Translations under genes and position numbers: made by a program
The notes under the pieces: model-generated
The model's database searches: none
The model's input: the letters and a program-made list of their open reading frames with translations, nothing else
Told to the model about the DNA's origin: nothing
Assembly: GCF_001543245.1 (NCBI RefSeq)
Contig: NZ_CP014163.1
Coordinates: 1,408,387 to 1,472,386 of the forward strand
Direction of reading: 5' to 3'
Source of the DNA: Aerococcus urinaehominis
GTDB taxonomy: Bacteria > Bacillota > Bacilli > Lactobacillales > Aerococcaceae
DNA: 64,000 bases
Shown here: positions 45,782 to 57,125 of the stretch, piece by piece
How the letters are laid out: each line of letters begins with the position of its first letter
Numbering within the stretch: the first letter of the stretch is position 1

Positions 45782-48700
45782 ATGCTTGCCCTAGATGTTC
45801 GTTCTGCTTATAGCCTGCTAAGTTCACCCCTTGACTTATCAGATTATGTTAGCCAAGCTAAAGCGCTAGCTTATCCAGCTTTGGGTCTAGCTGACCGTAA
45901 TGTTATGTATGGAGCCTGGCAATTTTACCAACTCTGTCGGCAAGCGGGTATCAAGCCTTTAATCGGCATGACCTTGGTTTTACCAAGTTTAATGGCTGGT
46001 CAAGCTGAGGAAGAATGGCTGGTTTACGCCAAAAATTATCAAGGCTATCAGAGACTAATGAAACTTTCCAGTCTCATGCAAACAGAAAAAGACCTCAGTA
46101 ACCGCCAGGTCTATGACTACTTAGTAGCCAACCAGGCGGATTTTCTGCTTATCATGCCGGCCTTAGAAGGTCGGCATATTCAACTAATTAAGGCCGGGCA
46201 TGCCAATGTTAGGGCAGAAATGAAACAGGTGATAACTGATTTTGAACAAATCTATATTGGCTTGTCACCTCTTGAGGCCGACAATTATCACTTAGACCAG
46301 GTCCTATCCATAGCTGACCAATTACAAATTCCTTTATTAGCTTTACCGCCGATAAAATATTTGGAACCCCATGACTTAGCTAGTCTTAAAGTGCTCCAAG
46401 CGATAGATAAAAATCAACCACTTGACCAACCAGAAATATTAGCCGATATGTCTGGTCCATACTATTTATGGTCTCAAACAGACTATGAACAAGCTTATCA
46501 AGATTTAGGTGTAAGCAATCGTTTGGTTGATTCAGATATAATTTTAAATCAGTTAAATCTGGACATGCCTAAACAGCGCTTGCAGCTACCACATTATCCT
46601 GTACCGGACGGGGATAATCCAGCTGATTATTTGGCCCGGTTAGCCTATCAAGGTTTGGCAGAACGTACCGATAATAGCCAGGCCTATCAAGACCGCTTAG
46701 ACTATGAATTAGCTGTGATTCATGATATGGGCTTTGATGATTATTTTCTGATTGTTTGGGATGTTATGGATTATGCCCACCGTCAGCAAATTCAAACCGG
46801 ACCAGGTCGGGGATCAGCTGCAGGTGCTTTGGTTGCTTATGCCCTCTATATTACTGATGTTGATCCCGTAGCTAACGCCTTACTCTTTGAGCGGTTTTTA
46901 AATCCAGAACGTCAAAATATGCCTGACATTGATTTAGACTTTCCTGATAATAAGCGCCAAGAAATCATTGACTATGTGGTAAGGAAATACGGCCCGGAAC
47001 ACGTGGCACAAATTGCTACTTTTGGAACCTTTGCGGCCCGCCGTGCCCTAAGAGATGTTGGGTCGGCTCTTGGGCGTGATCAGCAAAGTTTATCGCGTTG
47101 GTCCAATACGGTGCAAGGCGACCAAAATGTCGATATTAAGAATCTTTTCCAAAACTCGCATGCCCTTCAGCACCTAGTAGCTGAAGATCAACTGGGGTCG
47201 ACCTGGTTAGAAATAGCCCATAAAATTCAGGGGCTCCCCCGTCACGTTTCTACTCACGCCGCAGGTATCATCCTTAGCGACCAGCCGTTAACCGATAATG
47301 TGCCCTTGCAGGCATCCAATAACCATGTCCCACTATCTCAATACACCATGGGAGATGTCGAGGCAATTGGCCTGTTAAAGATAGATTTTCTTAGTTTGAT
47401 TAATTTAACAATCCTAGCTAATAGCCTTGCAGCTGCGAGTAAATTGGCCAAAAAAAAACTAGAGCCGCTAAGCTTTGATCGGGAGGACCAGGCTGTCTAC
47501 CAAGTTTTTCGTGATGGCGATACCAATGGGGTCTTCCAATTTGAATCCGAGGGGATTCGTCAGGTGTTAAAAAGGGTGGCACCTACTTCTATGGCGGATG
47601 TAGCTGCTGTTAATGCACTCTATCGACCAGGCCCCATGCAGCAAATTGATCATTTTGTTAATCGTAAGCATGGTCGTGAAGCCATTGCTTATCCCCACCC
47701 AGATTTAGCTGATATTTTAGCGCCAACTTACGGTGTAATGGTCTATCAAGAGCAGGTTATGCAGGTAACCAACCGCTTAGCTGGTTTTTCACTTGCTGAG
47801 GCCGATATTTTGCGTCGGGCTATCTCTAAGAAAAATGAGGGGCAACTGGCAGCTATGCGTGATAAGTTCCTGAATGGGGCGCAAAAGTTAGGCTACAGTC
47901 AGGCAACAGCTGACCAGGTTTTCCAATATATCGAAGCCTTTGCCAATTATGGGTTTAATAAGTCTCACGCCTATGCCTACTCTTATCTGGCCTATCAGTT
48001 GGCTTGGCTTAAAGTTTATTTTCCTGCCGCCTTTTATTTTGGTAATTTGCGCAGTCATAGTTTGCATGATAGTAAGGGTAAGCTATTAGTCCAAGAGGCT
48101 AAAGAACATGGTGTGACGATTTTGCCACCAGATATTAACCTATCGTATTATGACCTAACTGTGATAGATGACCAGACCTTGAGATTGGGTTTGTCTGATA
48201 TTAAGGGACTGAACAAACCTTTAATTAGGGATATTTTATCCAGTCGGCAACATGAGGGTAGCTTCAAAAATTTAAAAGATTTGGTGACTCGTCTTAACTC
48301 TAAATACTTAAAAGAAGACCAACTGGCTAAGCTAGCATGGGCCAATGCATTAGATTGCTTTGCTATGAACAAGCGCACCCTTATAGAAGAGGCTATTCCA
48401 AAATGGTTGACCCATGCTAGTTTATTTGCTAGTCCAGGGCAACAGTTGTCTTTGGATTTTGGTAGTCATAACCAAAGTTTTCAGGAACAATTTGAGCCAC
48501 AGATTAATCAGTTAACTGAGTATGATAGTCGCACTTTGTTGACAGGTGAACAAGAGACTCTGGGGCAATCCTTAACTGTTGACCTCTACTCTGATTATCA
48601 ATATTTTTATCAATTAGGAATTTTAAAGAAAATCCATAGCCTAGGCGCTCAAGAAAAAGTAACTGTCTTGGGAGAATTAGTCACCAAAAAACAAATTAAA

Positions 48701-49159
48701 ACTAAAAAAGGCCAGCAAATGGCTTTTATAGACTTACAAGATGATACGGCCACGATCGAGATGGTGGTATTTCCCCAAGCCTTTATTGAGAATGCGAGCG
48801 TTTTATTGACCGGAGATCAAGTGATGGTACAAGGGCGGACACAGCTACGCCAAGATCAGCTTCAACTGGTGGTTGACCAGGTCTACTCTTTAAACGATAA
48901 AGTTAAGAAAAAATTATCTGACCAAGCCAAAAAAATCCAGGCTAAGCGCCAACTGTATATTCGTGTTAGTGACCGTCAACAGGCTAGTCAATTAAAACCA
49001 AGCCTTCTTGCTGTCTTGGCCGAAAATCCGGGACCGAATAGGGTATCTATAAGCATGGAGGCTGAACAGGAAACGTATCGGCTTGGGTCTAAATATAGCG
49101 TTCTTGCCAATAAGCAGGTCGTTAACCAACTGAGAACAATTTTTGGGTATGATAACGTT

Positions 49160-49171
<12 letters not shown>
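45782..49171 (+). CDS. dnaE: DNA polymerase III alpha subunit DnaE
   Basis: This is the error-prone-capable DnaE replicase that extends RNA primers before handing over to PolC. The catalytic aspartates are D384 and D386 in P-D-I-D-L-D-F. The N-terminal PHP domain is degenerate: the usual histidine motif is replaced by A-L-D-V-R-S, so it probably lacks nuclease activity. Q888-L-S-L-D-F893 is a strong clamp-binding peptide located before the OB-fold (about 960-1040). The 1129-residue length is normal. GGAG precedes the ATG. Confidence 0.95.
49151..49162. promoter_or_regulatory. cre-like palindrome upstream of pfkA
   Basis: GATAACGTTATC is a perfect 12-base palindrome with the central CG of CcpA operator sites. 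Extended to TGATAACGTTATCT it matches a common cre consensus with one or two mismatches. It lies in the end of dnaE, about 100 bases before pfkA. CcpA control is inference. Confidence 0.4.
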
Positions 49172-50227
<1,056 letters not shown>

Positions 50228-50242
50228 AGGAGAATTTGAATC

Positions 50243-52006
50243 ATGCAGAAAAAAACTAAAATCGTATGTACTATTGGACCAGCTTCAGAATCTTTAGAGA
50301 CCTTAGTGGCCCTAATTGAAGCTGGTATGAACGTTGCCCGTTTAAACTTTTCTCATGGCGACCATGACGAACATTTAGCTCGTATTGAAAATATTCGTAA
50401 AGCGAGTGAGCAAACTGGTAAACGTGTTGCGATTTTATTAGATACCAAGGGTCCTGAAATCCGTACCCACAACATGGTTGATCATGCACCTGTCTTCCTA
50501 GAAAAAGGTAGCGAAGTGCGTATTGCTATGAATGAGGTTGAAGGTGACGCAAGCAAGTTCTCTGTGACTTATCCTGAATTAATCAATGATGTTGCCGAAG
50601 GTAGCCATATCTTAATCGATGATGGTCTAGTTGATTTACGGGTAACTGCCATTGACCAAGCCAACCAAGAAATCGTTACAATTGTTGAAAACTCAGGTAT
50701 TATTAAAGACAAAAAGGGTGTCAATGTACCTGGCGTATCAATCCAATTACCAGGTATCACTGAAAAAGACGAAGCTGATATCCGCTTCGGTTTAGACAAT
50801 GATATCGACTATATTGCTGCTTCATTTGTGCGTAAACCAGCTGATGTGTTGGAAATCCGTGAAATCTTAGAAGAGACAGGTAACGAAACTGTTCAAATCA
50901 TTCCTAAGATTGAAAACCAAGAAGGCGTGGATAACTTAAACGAAATCCTTAAGGTATCTGATGGTTTAATGGTTGCCCGTGGTGACCTTGGGGTAGAAAT
51001 CCCAACTGAGATGGTGCCAGTTGTGCAAAAAGAAATGATTCGTCAATGTAACCTTCAAGGTAAGCCAGTTATCACTGCCACTCAAATGCTGGATTCAATG
51101 CAACGTAACCCACGACCAACACGTGCGGAAGCATCTGACGTTGCTAATGCTATCTATGATGGTACTGACGCCATTATGCTTTCAGGTGAAACAGCTGCAG
51201 GGGACTATCCAGTTGAAGCAGTGCAAACGATGACTCGGATTGCCCAAACCACTGAGGCACAATTAGTAAATCGCCCAGTTCGGCAAATTAAAGAGTTTGG
51301 TAAGGGTGATATGGCCGAAGCAATTTCTCAATCAGTTGCTTATACTGCTAAAAATCTAAGCATCAACACCATCGTTGCTGCTACAGAATCTGGTCATACG
51401 GCTAAGATGATTTCTAAATATCGTCCAAATGCGATGATTTTAGCCTTAACCTTTAGCGAAAGCCAAGCTCGTAAACTAATGTTAGCTTGGGGGGTTGACC
51501 CACGTGTTTCTGATAAACCAGCGACCACTGATGATATGATGACCAAAGCTGGTGAAATTGCTCTGGCTTCTAACTACGCTAGTGAAGGCGACTTAATTAT
51601 CGTAACTGCTGGTGTACCAGTTGGTGAACGTGGTACAACTAACTTGATGAAGATTCAATTGTTAGGTGAAAAATTATCTGAAGGTAACGGTATTGGTGAT
51701 AGCTCAGTAGTTGGTCATGCAGTAGTAGCTGCTTCAGCAGAGGAAGCTAATCAAAAAGTTCAAGCTAATTCAGTCTTAGTTATTAAAGAATCAGATGCTA
51801 GCTACAATGATGCCATCTTGAAGGCGGCAGCAGTTATTGTGGAAACTGGTGGCTTAACCTCACATGCAGCTATTGTAGGGGTAGATTCTAAGACACCTGT
51901 AATTGTTGGCGCTGAAAATGCTACTTCAGTTATTAAGGATGGTCAATTGATTACTGTTGATGCCCGTCGTGGTATCATCTATGATGGTGCGACAACCACT
52001 ATCTAA
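50243..52006 (+). CDS. pyk: Pyruvate kinase
   Basis: Pyk makes pyruvate and ATP from phosphoenolpyruvate and ADP. The catalytic barrel has K-I-E-N near residue 223, G-D-L-G-V-E and the signature T-A-T-Q-M-L-D-S-M. The protein has 587 residues because of an extra C-terminal domain of about 110 residues. That domain resembles the PEP-utilising mobile domain and has H541 in [11 protein letters not shown], as in Bacillus. Codon use is highly optimised. AAAGGAG precedes the ATG, and a strong terminator follows. Confidence 0.98.
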   Translation: MQKKTKIVCTIGPASESLETLVALIEAGMNVARLNFSHGDHDEHLARIENIRKASEQTGKRVAILLDTKGPEIRTHNMVDHAPVFLEKGSEVRIAMNEVEGDASKFSVTYPELINDVAEGSHILIDDGLVDLRVTAIDQANQEIVTIVENSGIIKDKKGVNVPGVSIQLPGITEKDEADIRFGLDNDIDYIAASFVRKPADVLEIREILEETGNETVQIIPKIENQEGVDNLNEILKVSDGLMVARGDLGVEIPTEMVPVVQKEMIRQCNLQGKPVITATQMLDSMQRNPRPTRAEASDVANAIYDGTDAIMLSGETAAGDYPVEAVQTMTRIAQTTEAQLVNRPVRQIKEFGKGDMAEAISQSVAYTAKNLSINTIVAATESGHTAKMISKYRPNAMILALTFSESQARKLMLAWGVDPRVSDKPATTDDMMTKAGEIALASNYASEGDLIIVTAGVPVGERGTTNLMKIQLLGEKLSEGNGIGDSSVVGHAVVAASAEEANQKVQANSVLVIKESDASYNDAILKAAAVIVETGGLTSHAAIVGVDSKTPVIVGAENATSVIKDGQLITVDARRGIIYDGATTTI

Positions 52007-52017
52007 AGCATGGTTAT

Positions 52018-52057
52018 AAATAATGAGTAGGCATTTTGCCTACTCATTATTTTTTTG
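52018..52057. terminator. pfkA-pyk terminator
   Basis: A perfect 16-base-pair stem (52018-52033 with 52037-52052) with a 3-base loop is followed by a T run. Confidence 0.93.
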
Positions 52058-52067
52058 TTGTTTAAAA

Positions 52068-52076
52068 TGTTATAAT
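52068..52076 (+). promoter_or_regulatory. Extended -10 promoter of cvfB
   Basis: TGTTATAAT is a consensus -10 with the TG extension, 45 bases before cvfB. The -35 region is a T run. Confidence 0.6.
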
Positions 52077-52120
52077 ATAAAAGATAACTTGAAAAAATTA
52101 TTTCTAGTAGAGGAAAGTAT

Positions 52121-52981
52121 ATGAATCAAGAACTAGGCAGTGTTGTTACTGCATTAATAACTGATAAAAATGACCAGGGCTATTTTGTGCAAAGATCAGG
52201 GCTTACCTATAAATTACTAGCAGCCAATGAAGACTATCAATTAGGGGATACGGTCAGGGGCTTTATCTATGAGAATAGTAAGGGTCAAAAAATAATGACC
52301 CAGGACCTACCCAGTGTTAGACAGAATCGTTATGCTTGGGCTCAGGTCACGAGCGTGAAAAAAGATCTAGGCGTCTTCACTGATATTGGCTTGCCAGATA
52401 AAGATATTGTGGTCTCTTTAGATGACCTGCCAACTATTGCCCATACCTGGCCTAAAATAGGCGATTACTTATTTATTCGTTTAGAAGTTGATAAAAAGAA
52501 CCGGCTATGGGGTAAACTAGCAGAGGAGCATGTTTTTCAAGCGATTAGCTATAAGTTGCCGAGTCACAGCCGTAAATTTAATAACCAGGAAGTAACAGCT
52601 AGGGTTTACCGCGCTAAGCTAGCAGGTAGCCAACTCCTCACTGAAGATTATCATTTAGCCTTTATTCATACGAGCGAGTTTGATGAAGAGCCGAGATTAG
52701 GTGAACAGGTAAAGGGTCGGGTGATTGGTGTTGGGCAAAATGGTAATTTGAATTTGTCATTGAAGCCACTAGCTCATGCGGTTTTGGACGATGATGCCCT
52801 AATGATCCTGGCTATGCTTGAAAGGCGGCCAGACGGATTTTTACCCTTTAATGATAAGAGTGATCCCCAGGCGATTAGAAATCATTTTGGCTTATCGAAG
52901 GCTCAGTTTAAACGGGCTTTAGGTCGATTAATGAAGGATAAAAAAATCACCCAAAATACTGAGGGGATTGAGAGAATTTAG
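52121..52981 (+). CDS. cvfB: CvfB-family S1 RNA-binding protein
   Basis: The 286-residue protein contains three S1-like OB folds and a C-terminal winged-helix-like segment (about 225-280), the layout of CvfB/YitL. CvfB is an RNA-binding protein that influences virulence gene expression in Staphylococcus; its targets here are unknown. One fold has the segment G-V-F-T-D-I-G-L and another has G-R-V-I-G-V-G-Q-N-G-N-L-N-L-S. The ribosome binding site (AGAGGAAAG) is moderate. The Fur-family gene follows. Confidence 0.9.
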   Translation: MNQELGSVVTALITDKNDQGYFVQRSGLTYKLLAANEDYQLGDTVRGFIYENSKGQKIMTQDLPSVRQNRYAWAQVTSVKKDLGVFTDIGLPDKDIVVSLDDLPTIAHTWPKIGDYLFIRLEVDKKNRLWGKLAEEHVFQAISYKLPSHSRKFNNQEVTARVYRAKLAGSQLLTEDYHLAFIHTSEFDEEPRLGEQVKGRVIGVGQNGNLNLSLKPLAHAVLDDDALMILAMLERRPDGFLPFNDKSDPQAIRNHFGLSKAQFKRALGRLMKDKKITQNTEGIERI

Positions 52982-52999
52982 GAGATGAGGAGGTCGCTT

Positions 53000-53482
53000 A
53001 TGGAAACGGAAGAATTGCAAACTTTGACTAGCCGCGTCCAAGAAGCAGGCTTTAAATTAACCCCACAAAGGCGAACAACTATTGAAGTCTTGGCTGACCA
53101 TGACAATAAAATGTTAACAGCAGAGGAAATATATATGGCAGCCCGTGATAAGAATGCTTCAATTGGTCTAGCCACTGTTTATCGCACACTGGAAATTTTA
53201 ACAGAGCTAAATATATTAGCCCGGATGACCTTTGATGATGGTCAAGCCCATTACAGTTTAAAAGGGCAGCGATCTCGTCACTCGCACCACTATCTCTTGT
53301 GCACCTCATGTGGTCGCGTAGAAGAAGTGCAGGAAGATATGCTCTCAGACTTGGAAAAAGAAGTTACGAACCGCTACCATTTTAAAATAAGTGACCACCA
53401 CCTTACTATGCATGGCTTGTGCTATGATTGTCAGTTAGCCCAGATGACTTCAGAGATTGATGCCTACCATGACCATGACTAA
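53000..53482 (+). CDS. fur: Fur-family metal-dependent regulator
   Basis: This is a winged-helix repressor of the Fur superfamily. The start at 53000 has GAGGAGG 6 bases upstream. The DNA-binding domain (about 15-85) includes L-T-P-Q-R and T-V-Y-R-T-L. The dimer and metal domain has H-S-H-H-Y-L-L-C101-T-S-C104 and C141-Y-D-C144, the structural zinc site. The 160-residue size and place before xerD match Bacillus fur, but PerR or Zur specificity cannot be decided from sequence alone. Its last codons overlap the xerD start. Confidence 0.88.
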   Translation: METEELQTLTSRVQEAGFKLTPQRRTTIEVLADHDNKMLTAEEIYMAARDKNASIGLATVYRTLEILTELNILARMTFDDGQAHYSLKGQRSRHSHHYLLCTSCGRVEEVQEDMLSDLEKEVTNRYHFKISDHHLTMHGLCYDCQLAQMTSEIDAYHDHD

Positions 53483-54368
53483 CCAAGACTTGATTGAGGC
53501 TTTTTTGGTTGCCATGTGGGTTGAACGTGGTCTGGCAGAAAACACCATCTCTGCCTATCGCCAAGATCTTGGACAGGCTAGTCGTTTACTAGCTGACCGA
53601 GAGGTAAAATCATTCATGGATGCTAGCCGTCAAGATATTGTGGCTAGTTTGGGGGATTTAAGAATGGCCGGAAAAAAAGCAACTACTATTAGCCGGTATT
53701 TATCGACCTTAAGACATTTTTATAAATTTTTACGTTTGGAATATCAATTAATCGATAATCCTATGCTAAACATTAGCCAACCCAAGAAGCAGGAACGTTT
53801 GCCACAAGTTTTAACAATTACTGAGGTGGACCGTTTATTAGCCAGTCCAGATACTAGTCAGCTTTTGGGCTTAAGAGATCGGTCCCTTCTAGAATTGATG
53901 TATGCTTCTGGTTTGCGGGTTAGTGAGTTAATTCAACTAAAAATGGATGATGTCCACCTGGAAATTGGTTTTCTACAGACCATGGGTAAGGGTGGAAAGG
54001 AGCGGATTATCCCAATTGGGGACCAGGCTAGCTATTGGTTGCTTGAATATATAAACAAAGCTCGACCCAAATTGATTAAAGATCAGAATTTTGATGAAAT
54101 TTATCTTAATTTTCGTGGCCACCCCCTAACCAGACAAGGTATTTGGAAAAATTTAAAGGCGCATGTCAGGCAAGCGGGTATCACAAAGCCGGTCAGCCCA
54201 CATACGCTGAGACATTCCTTTGCCACGCATATCTTGGAGAATGGCGCTGATTTACGGGTGGTCCAAGAATTACTGGGCCATAGTGATATTTCCACCACCC
54301 AGATTTATACCCATGTGCATACCTATCATATGCAAGAAATTTACCGCCAAAGTCACCCGCGGGCTTAA
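53475..54368 (+). CDS. xerD: Tyrosine recombinase XerD
   Basis: XerD-type recombinases resolve chromosome dimers at the dif site. The catalytic residues are R148, a lysine in G-K-G-G-K-E-R, H243-x2-R246, H269 and the nucleophile Y278. The N-terminal SAM-like core-binding domain is present. The start is uncertain: ATG codons at 53460, 53469 and 53475 overlap the end of fur, and none has a strong ribosome binding site. I chose 53475, which gives 297 residues, the usual size. Translational coupling to fur is likely. Confidence 0.92.
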   Translation: MTNQDLIEAFLVAMWVERGLAENTISAYRQDLGQASRLLADREVKSFMDASRQDIVASLGDLRMAGKKATTISRYLSTLRHFYKFLRLEYQLIDNPMLNISQPKKQERLPQVLTITEVDRLLASPDTSQLLGLRDRSLLELMYASGLRVSELIQLKMDDVHLEIGFLQTMGKGGKERIIPIGDQASYWLLEYINKARPKLIKDQNFDEIYLNFRGHPLTRQGIWKNLKAHVRQAGITKPVSPHTLRHSFATHILENGADLRVVQELLGHSDISTTQIYTHVHTYHMQEIYRQSHPRA

Positions 54369-54372
54369 GAGA

Positions 54373-54401
54373 TTGCACGACTAGCCAATTTGTGCTATCG
54401 T
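54373..54401 (+). promoter_or_regulatory. Promoter of ribT-scpA-scpB-rluB
   Basis: TTGCAC (54373-54378) and TATCGT (54396-54401) are spaced by 17 bases, with a TG at 54393 as extended -10. It starts 4 bases after the xerD stop. Confidence 0.6.
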
Positions 54402-54430
54402 GAAATTAATTCTGAATAAGGAGTAGACAT

Positions 54431-54799
54431 ATGCTAATTCCATATATAGCAAAATACGAAAAAGTTGTTATGGGTCTTTTAGCTTATATCGATGAGTTCA
54501 AAGATTTTGAAAACTTGACTGAAGAAATGGATAAGATTCAAAAGGGTGCCCGCCAACTTTACCTTTGGAGAAATGAAGATTCTGATAATATTATTGGAAT
54601 TGTAGGTTTCGATAAAAAAGATGAAGATCAGACCTTGATTATACGCTATTTATCCATCAACCCTTCCTTTAGAAACGAAGGACTAACGGTTGATATTCTG
54701 TCGGCATTAAAGGATGAATTCCCTATCTTTTCCTTGAATGGTACGCTGGAAACATCCGGTATAATAAAAAATTGGGCCCAATCAAAAGATCATGACTAA
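54431..54799 (+). CDS. ribT: RibT-like GNAT-family acetyltransferase
   Basis: The 122-residue product is a short GNAT-fold protein resembling Bacillus RibT, the last gene of the riboflavin operon there, located just before scpA-scpB. The acceptor is unknown. The central strand I-I-G-I-V-G-F and the segment L-S-I-N-P-S-F-R-N-E-G resemble the acetyl-CoA-binding part of GNAT proteins, although the loop is less glycine-rich than usual. Its place before scpA without other rib genes suggests that the position was kept while the rib operon was lost or moved. It overlaps scpA by 8 bases. Confidence 0.78.
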   Translation: MLIPYIAKYEKVVMGLLAYIDEFKDFENLTEEMDKIQKGARQLYLWRNEDSDNIIGIVGFDKKDEDQTLIIRYLSINPSFRNEGLTVDILSALKDEFPIFSLNGTLETSGIIKNWAQSKDHD

Positions 54800-55562
54800 T
54801 TCGCAAGGGTCTCAAGATCCAACTTACATCGAACTAGCGGCCTTTGCAGGGCCGCTAGATTTACTTATGCATTTGATAAAAAAGCATGAATTAGATATTT
54901 TTGATATCCCGATTGCTTTAATTACAGACCAGTATTTGTCTTATATAGAAGGCCTAGAAGCTTATAACCTAGAAAATACAGGTGATTATCTGCTGATGGC
55001 AGCTAGTTTAATAGCCATAAAGAGTCAGATGTTATTACCACGGGAGGAGCTACCAGCAGGGGATGATGAGTCTGATCACCAAGATCCTCGCCAACCACTT
55101 GTTGACCAGCTATTAACCTATCAGCGCTATCAGGAGGCTAGCCAGGTATTAGACCACCTTCAGGCTGACCGGGCTCTAACATATTCCAAGGCTGCCGAAG
55201 ATCTATCTGAACTTCAGGCCAAGATTCCCTTAGCTGAGGATGAAATTGACTTGGATGATTTGTTTAAAGCGCTGAATAAAATGGTGCATCGCCTACAAGC
55301 AACTAAGCCCTTAGCTACGCGCATCGTAGGAGATGATTTTAGCATTCAAGCTGGTATGCAGGTTATTATTGAGGGCTTAGCTAAAAATCAAGGCCAAGCT
55401 GTTACCTTTTCTAATTTGGTCTTAGGATTGGATCCCTTGAGCCGGGACAGAATTGCTTCCGTCTTTTTAGCTATGCTGGAGCTAACTAAAGAGCAGAAAA
55501 TTTACTTTAAACAAACTAGCTTAAAAGATGACTTATATTTGTATAACATAGAAGGAGGTTAG
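54792..55562 (+). CDS. scpA: Segregation and condensation protein A
   Basis: ScpA is the kleisin subunit that bridges the two SMC heads in the bacterial condensin. The N-terminal helical region (F-A-G-P-L-D-L-L-M-H-L-I-K) and the C-terminal winged helix (about 200-256) are visible. The 256-residue length is normal. Its start overlaps the ribT end by 8 bases, and scpB begins 2 bases after its stop. Confidence 0.96.
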   Translation: MTNSQGSQDPTYIELAAFAGPLDLLMHLIKKHELDIFDIPIALITDQYLSYIEGLEAYNLENTGDYLLMAASLIAIKSQMLLPREELPAGDDESDHQDPRQPLVDQLLTYQRYQEASQVLDHLQADRALTYSKAAEDLSELQAKIPLAEDEIDLDDLFKALNKMVHRLQATKPLATRIVGDDFSIQAGMQVIIEGLAKNQGQAVTFSNLVLGLDPLSRDRIASVFLAMLELTKEQKIYFKQTSLKDDLYLYNIEGG

Positions 55563-55564
55563 AC

Positions 55565-56134
55565 ATGATTGCAGCGCTACAAGCCTTACTATTTGTTGCT
55601 GGAGATGATGGCATCAGTTTGACCGACTTGTCTCAGTTACTGGGAAAAAAGGCCGAAGTGGTGACCTATCATTTGATGCGACTAGCTAAAAAATTAGCTC
55701 AAGATAATGACTCAGGACTAAGGCTAACCTTAATTGATGGTCGCTTTCAGCTAGTAACCAAGAAAAACCAGGCCAATATTGTTCAGCAATATGCTATCTC
55801 CCCCTTTTCTGCCAAACTGAGTCAAGCAGCGTTAGAAAGTTTAGCGATTATTGCCTATCGTCAACCAATTACTCGCTTAGAAATTGATGAAATTCGCGGC
55901 GTGCAATCATCGGCTATGCTGCAAAAACTATTACAGCGTGATCTCATTGAGGTGGTTGGCCGTCAAAACTCACCGGGTCGTCCCTTGCTTTATCAAGTGA
56001 GCGACTATTTTTACCAGTACTTTGGCCTATCTTCCCTGGACCAGCTACCAGATTTAACGAGTCTAGCTGAAGCTAACCAAGCTGAGGAAACCAGTTTATT
56101 TGATTTTGCAGATTTAGATATCCAGGAGGACTAA
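55565..56134 (+). CDS. scpB: Segregation and condensation protein B
   Basis: ScpB binds ScpA as a dimer and regulates the SMC ATPase. The protein has two winged-helix domains, with the signature A-L-E-S-L-A-I-I-A-Y-R-Q-P-I-T-R-L-E-I in the second. The 189-residue length is standard. A strong GAAGGAGG site precedes the ATG. rluB follows after 1 base. Confidence 0.97.
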   Translation: MIAALQALLFVAGDDGISLTDLSQLLGKKAEVVTYHLMRLAKKLAQDNDSGLRLTLIDGRFQLVTKKNQANIVQQYAISPFSAKLSQAALESLAIIAYRQPITRLEIDEIRGVQSSAMLQKLLQRDLIEVVGRQNSPGRPLLYQVSDYFYQYFGLSSLDQLPDLTSLAEANQAEETSLFDFADLDIQED

Positions 56135-56135
56135 A

Positions 56136-56855
56136 ATGGAACGGTTACAAAAATTAATTGCCCACGCCGGTGTCGCCTCACGGCGTAAGGCAGAAGAGCT
56201 GATTAAGGCAGGGCGGGTTAGTCTAGACGGTCAAGTAGTGACAGAACTAGGTACCAAAGCTAGTCGTAAGCAACGAATCGAAGTAGATGGCGTGCCTATT
56301 TATAAAGAAGAGCCTGTTTACTACTTGTTTAACAAGCCTGACGGGGTTATCTCCGCGGTTAGTGATGATAAAGGGCGTCAGGTGGTCACCGATTATTTTC
56401 CTGAAGTGCTAGAACGGATTTACCCAGTTGGGCGGTTAGACTATCATACGACGGGGCTCTTAATCCTTACTAATGATGGTGAATTTGCCAACCTACTCAT
56501 GCACCCATCATCAGAGATAAAGAAAACTTATGTTGCTAAGGTAGAGGGTATAATCAGCAACCAGCAACGTCAGCAATTAGAGCGAGGCGTGGTTATTGAT
56601 GGTCGTAAGACTGCACCAGCTCAGGCTAAAATTTTATCCACTGATTCAGAAAAAGAACGGACAGTGATTAGACTAACCATACATGAAGGACGTAATCGTC
56701 AAGTTAGAAAGATGTTAGAAGCAGTCGGCCACCCGGTTTTAAAATTAAAAAGAGAACAATATGGTCAGCTGACTCTCGATAAACTAGCAGCAGGCGCTTA
56801 CCGGCCTCTTGCCAAGTACGAAGTGGACCATTTAATCCATTTAGCTAAGCACTAG
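56136..56855 (+). CDS. rluB: rRNA pseudouridine synthase (RluB family)
   Basis: This enzyme isomerises a uridine of 23S rRNA to pseudouridine. It has an N-terminal S4 domain (about 1-60) and a RsuA/RluB catalytic domain with the essential aspartate D102 in G-R-L-D-Y-H-T-T-G. The 239-residue length and position after scpB match the Firmicute RluB. CAGGAGG precedes the ATG. A new promoter starts 3 bases after the stop, with no terminator seen. Confidence 0.95.
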   Translation: MERLQKLIAHAGVASRRKAEELIKAGRVSLDGQVVTELGTKASRKQRIEVDGVPIYKEEPVYYLFNKPDGVISAVSDDKGRQVVTDYFPEVLERIYPVGRLDYHTTGLLILTNDGEFANLLMHPSSEIKKTYVAKVEGIISNQQRQQLERGVVIDGRKTAPAQAKILSTDSEKERTVIRLTIHEGRNRQVRKMLEAVGHPVLKLKREQYGQLTLDKLAAGAYRPLAKYEVDHLIHLAKH

Positions 56856-56857
56856 GC

Positions 56858-56886
56858 TTGCAAATACATTAAATCTGGTTTATAGT
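56858..56886 (+). promoter_or_regulatory. Promoter of the FMN riboswitch and ribU
   Basis: TTGCAA (56858-56863) and TATAGT (56881-56886) are spaced by 17 bases. Transcription would start near 56893, about 20 bases before the riboswitch. Confidence 0.75.
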
Positions 56887-56913
56887 AGATTTAAATAAAT
56901 ATAAAAATATGGA

Positions 56914-57027
56914 AAATCTTCGGGGCAGGGTGAAATTCCCGATCGGCGGTAAAGTCCGCGAACCAATTTGGTTGAACTAGTGAAATTCTAGTACCGACTG
57001 TATAGTCAGGATGAGAGAAGAAGATAC
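56914..57027 (+). promoter_or_regulatory. FMN riboswitch (RFN element)
   Basis: The RFN consensus is unmistakable. The closing stem ATCTTC (56916-56921) pairs with GAAGAT (57020-57025). Between them lie CGGGGCAGGGTGAAATTCCC, GGCGGTAAAGTCCGCGA, the CTAGTGAAATTCTAG arm and the CCGACTG...AGTC segment. With FMN bound, the downstream terminator should form and stop transcription of ribU. The segment CTGGGTGCCCAG just after it may take part in the switch. Confidence 0.97.
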
Positions 57028-57051
57028 TGGGTGCCCAGTGTCTATTTTTGC

Positions 57052-57090
57052 AAACTCTTTTTATTCTCGTGGATAAGAAGAGTTTTTTTA
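57052..57090 (+). terminator. FMN riboswitch expression-platform terminator
   Basis: AAACTCTT (57052-57059) pairs with AAGAGTTT (57078-57085), with an inner TTAT/ATAA stem, and a run of seven T residues follows. Confidence 0.88.
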
Positions 57091-57125
57091 TTCTGATATT
57101 TCCCTACTCGAAGTAGGAGGATATT

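Noticed and set aside
53457-54368. XerD-like recombinase as a sign of an integrated element
   Set aside because: Its place after fur, its size and lack of attachment-site repeats fit the chromosomal XerD, not a phage integrase.
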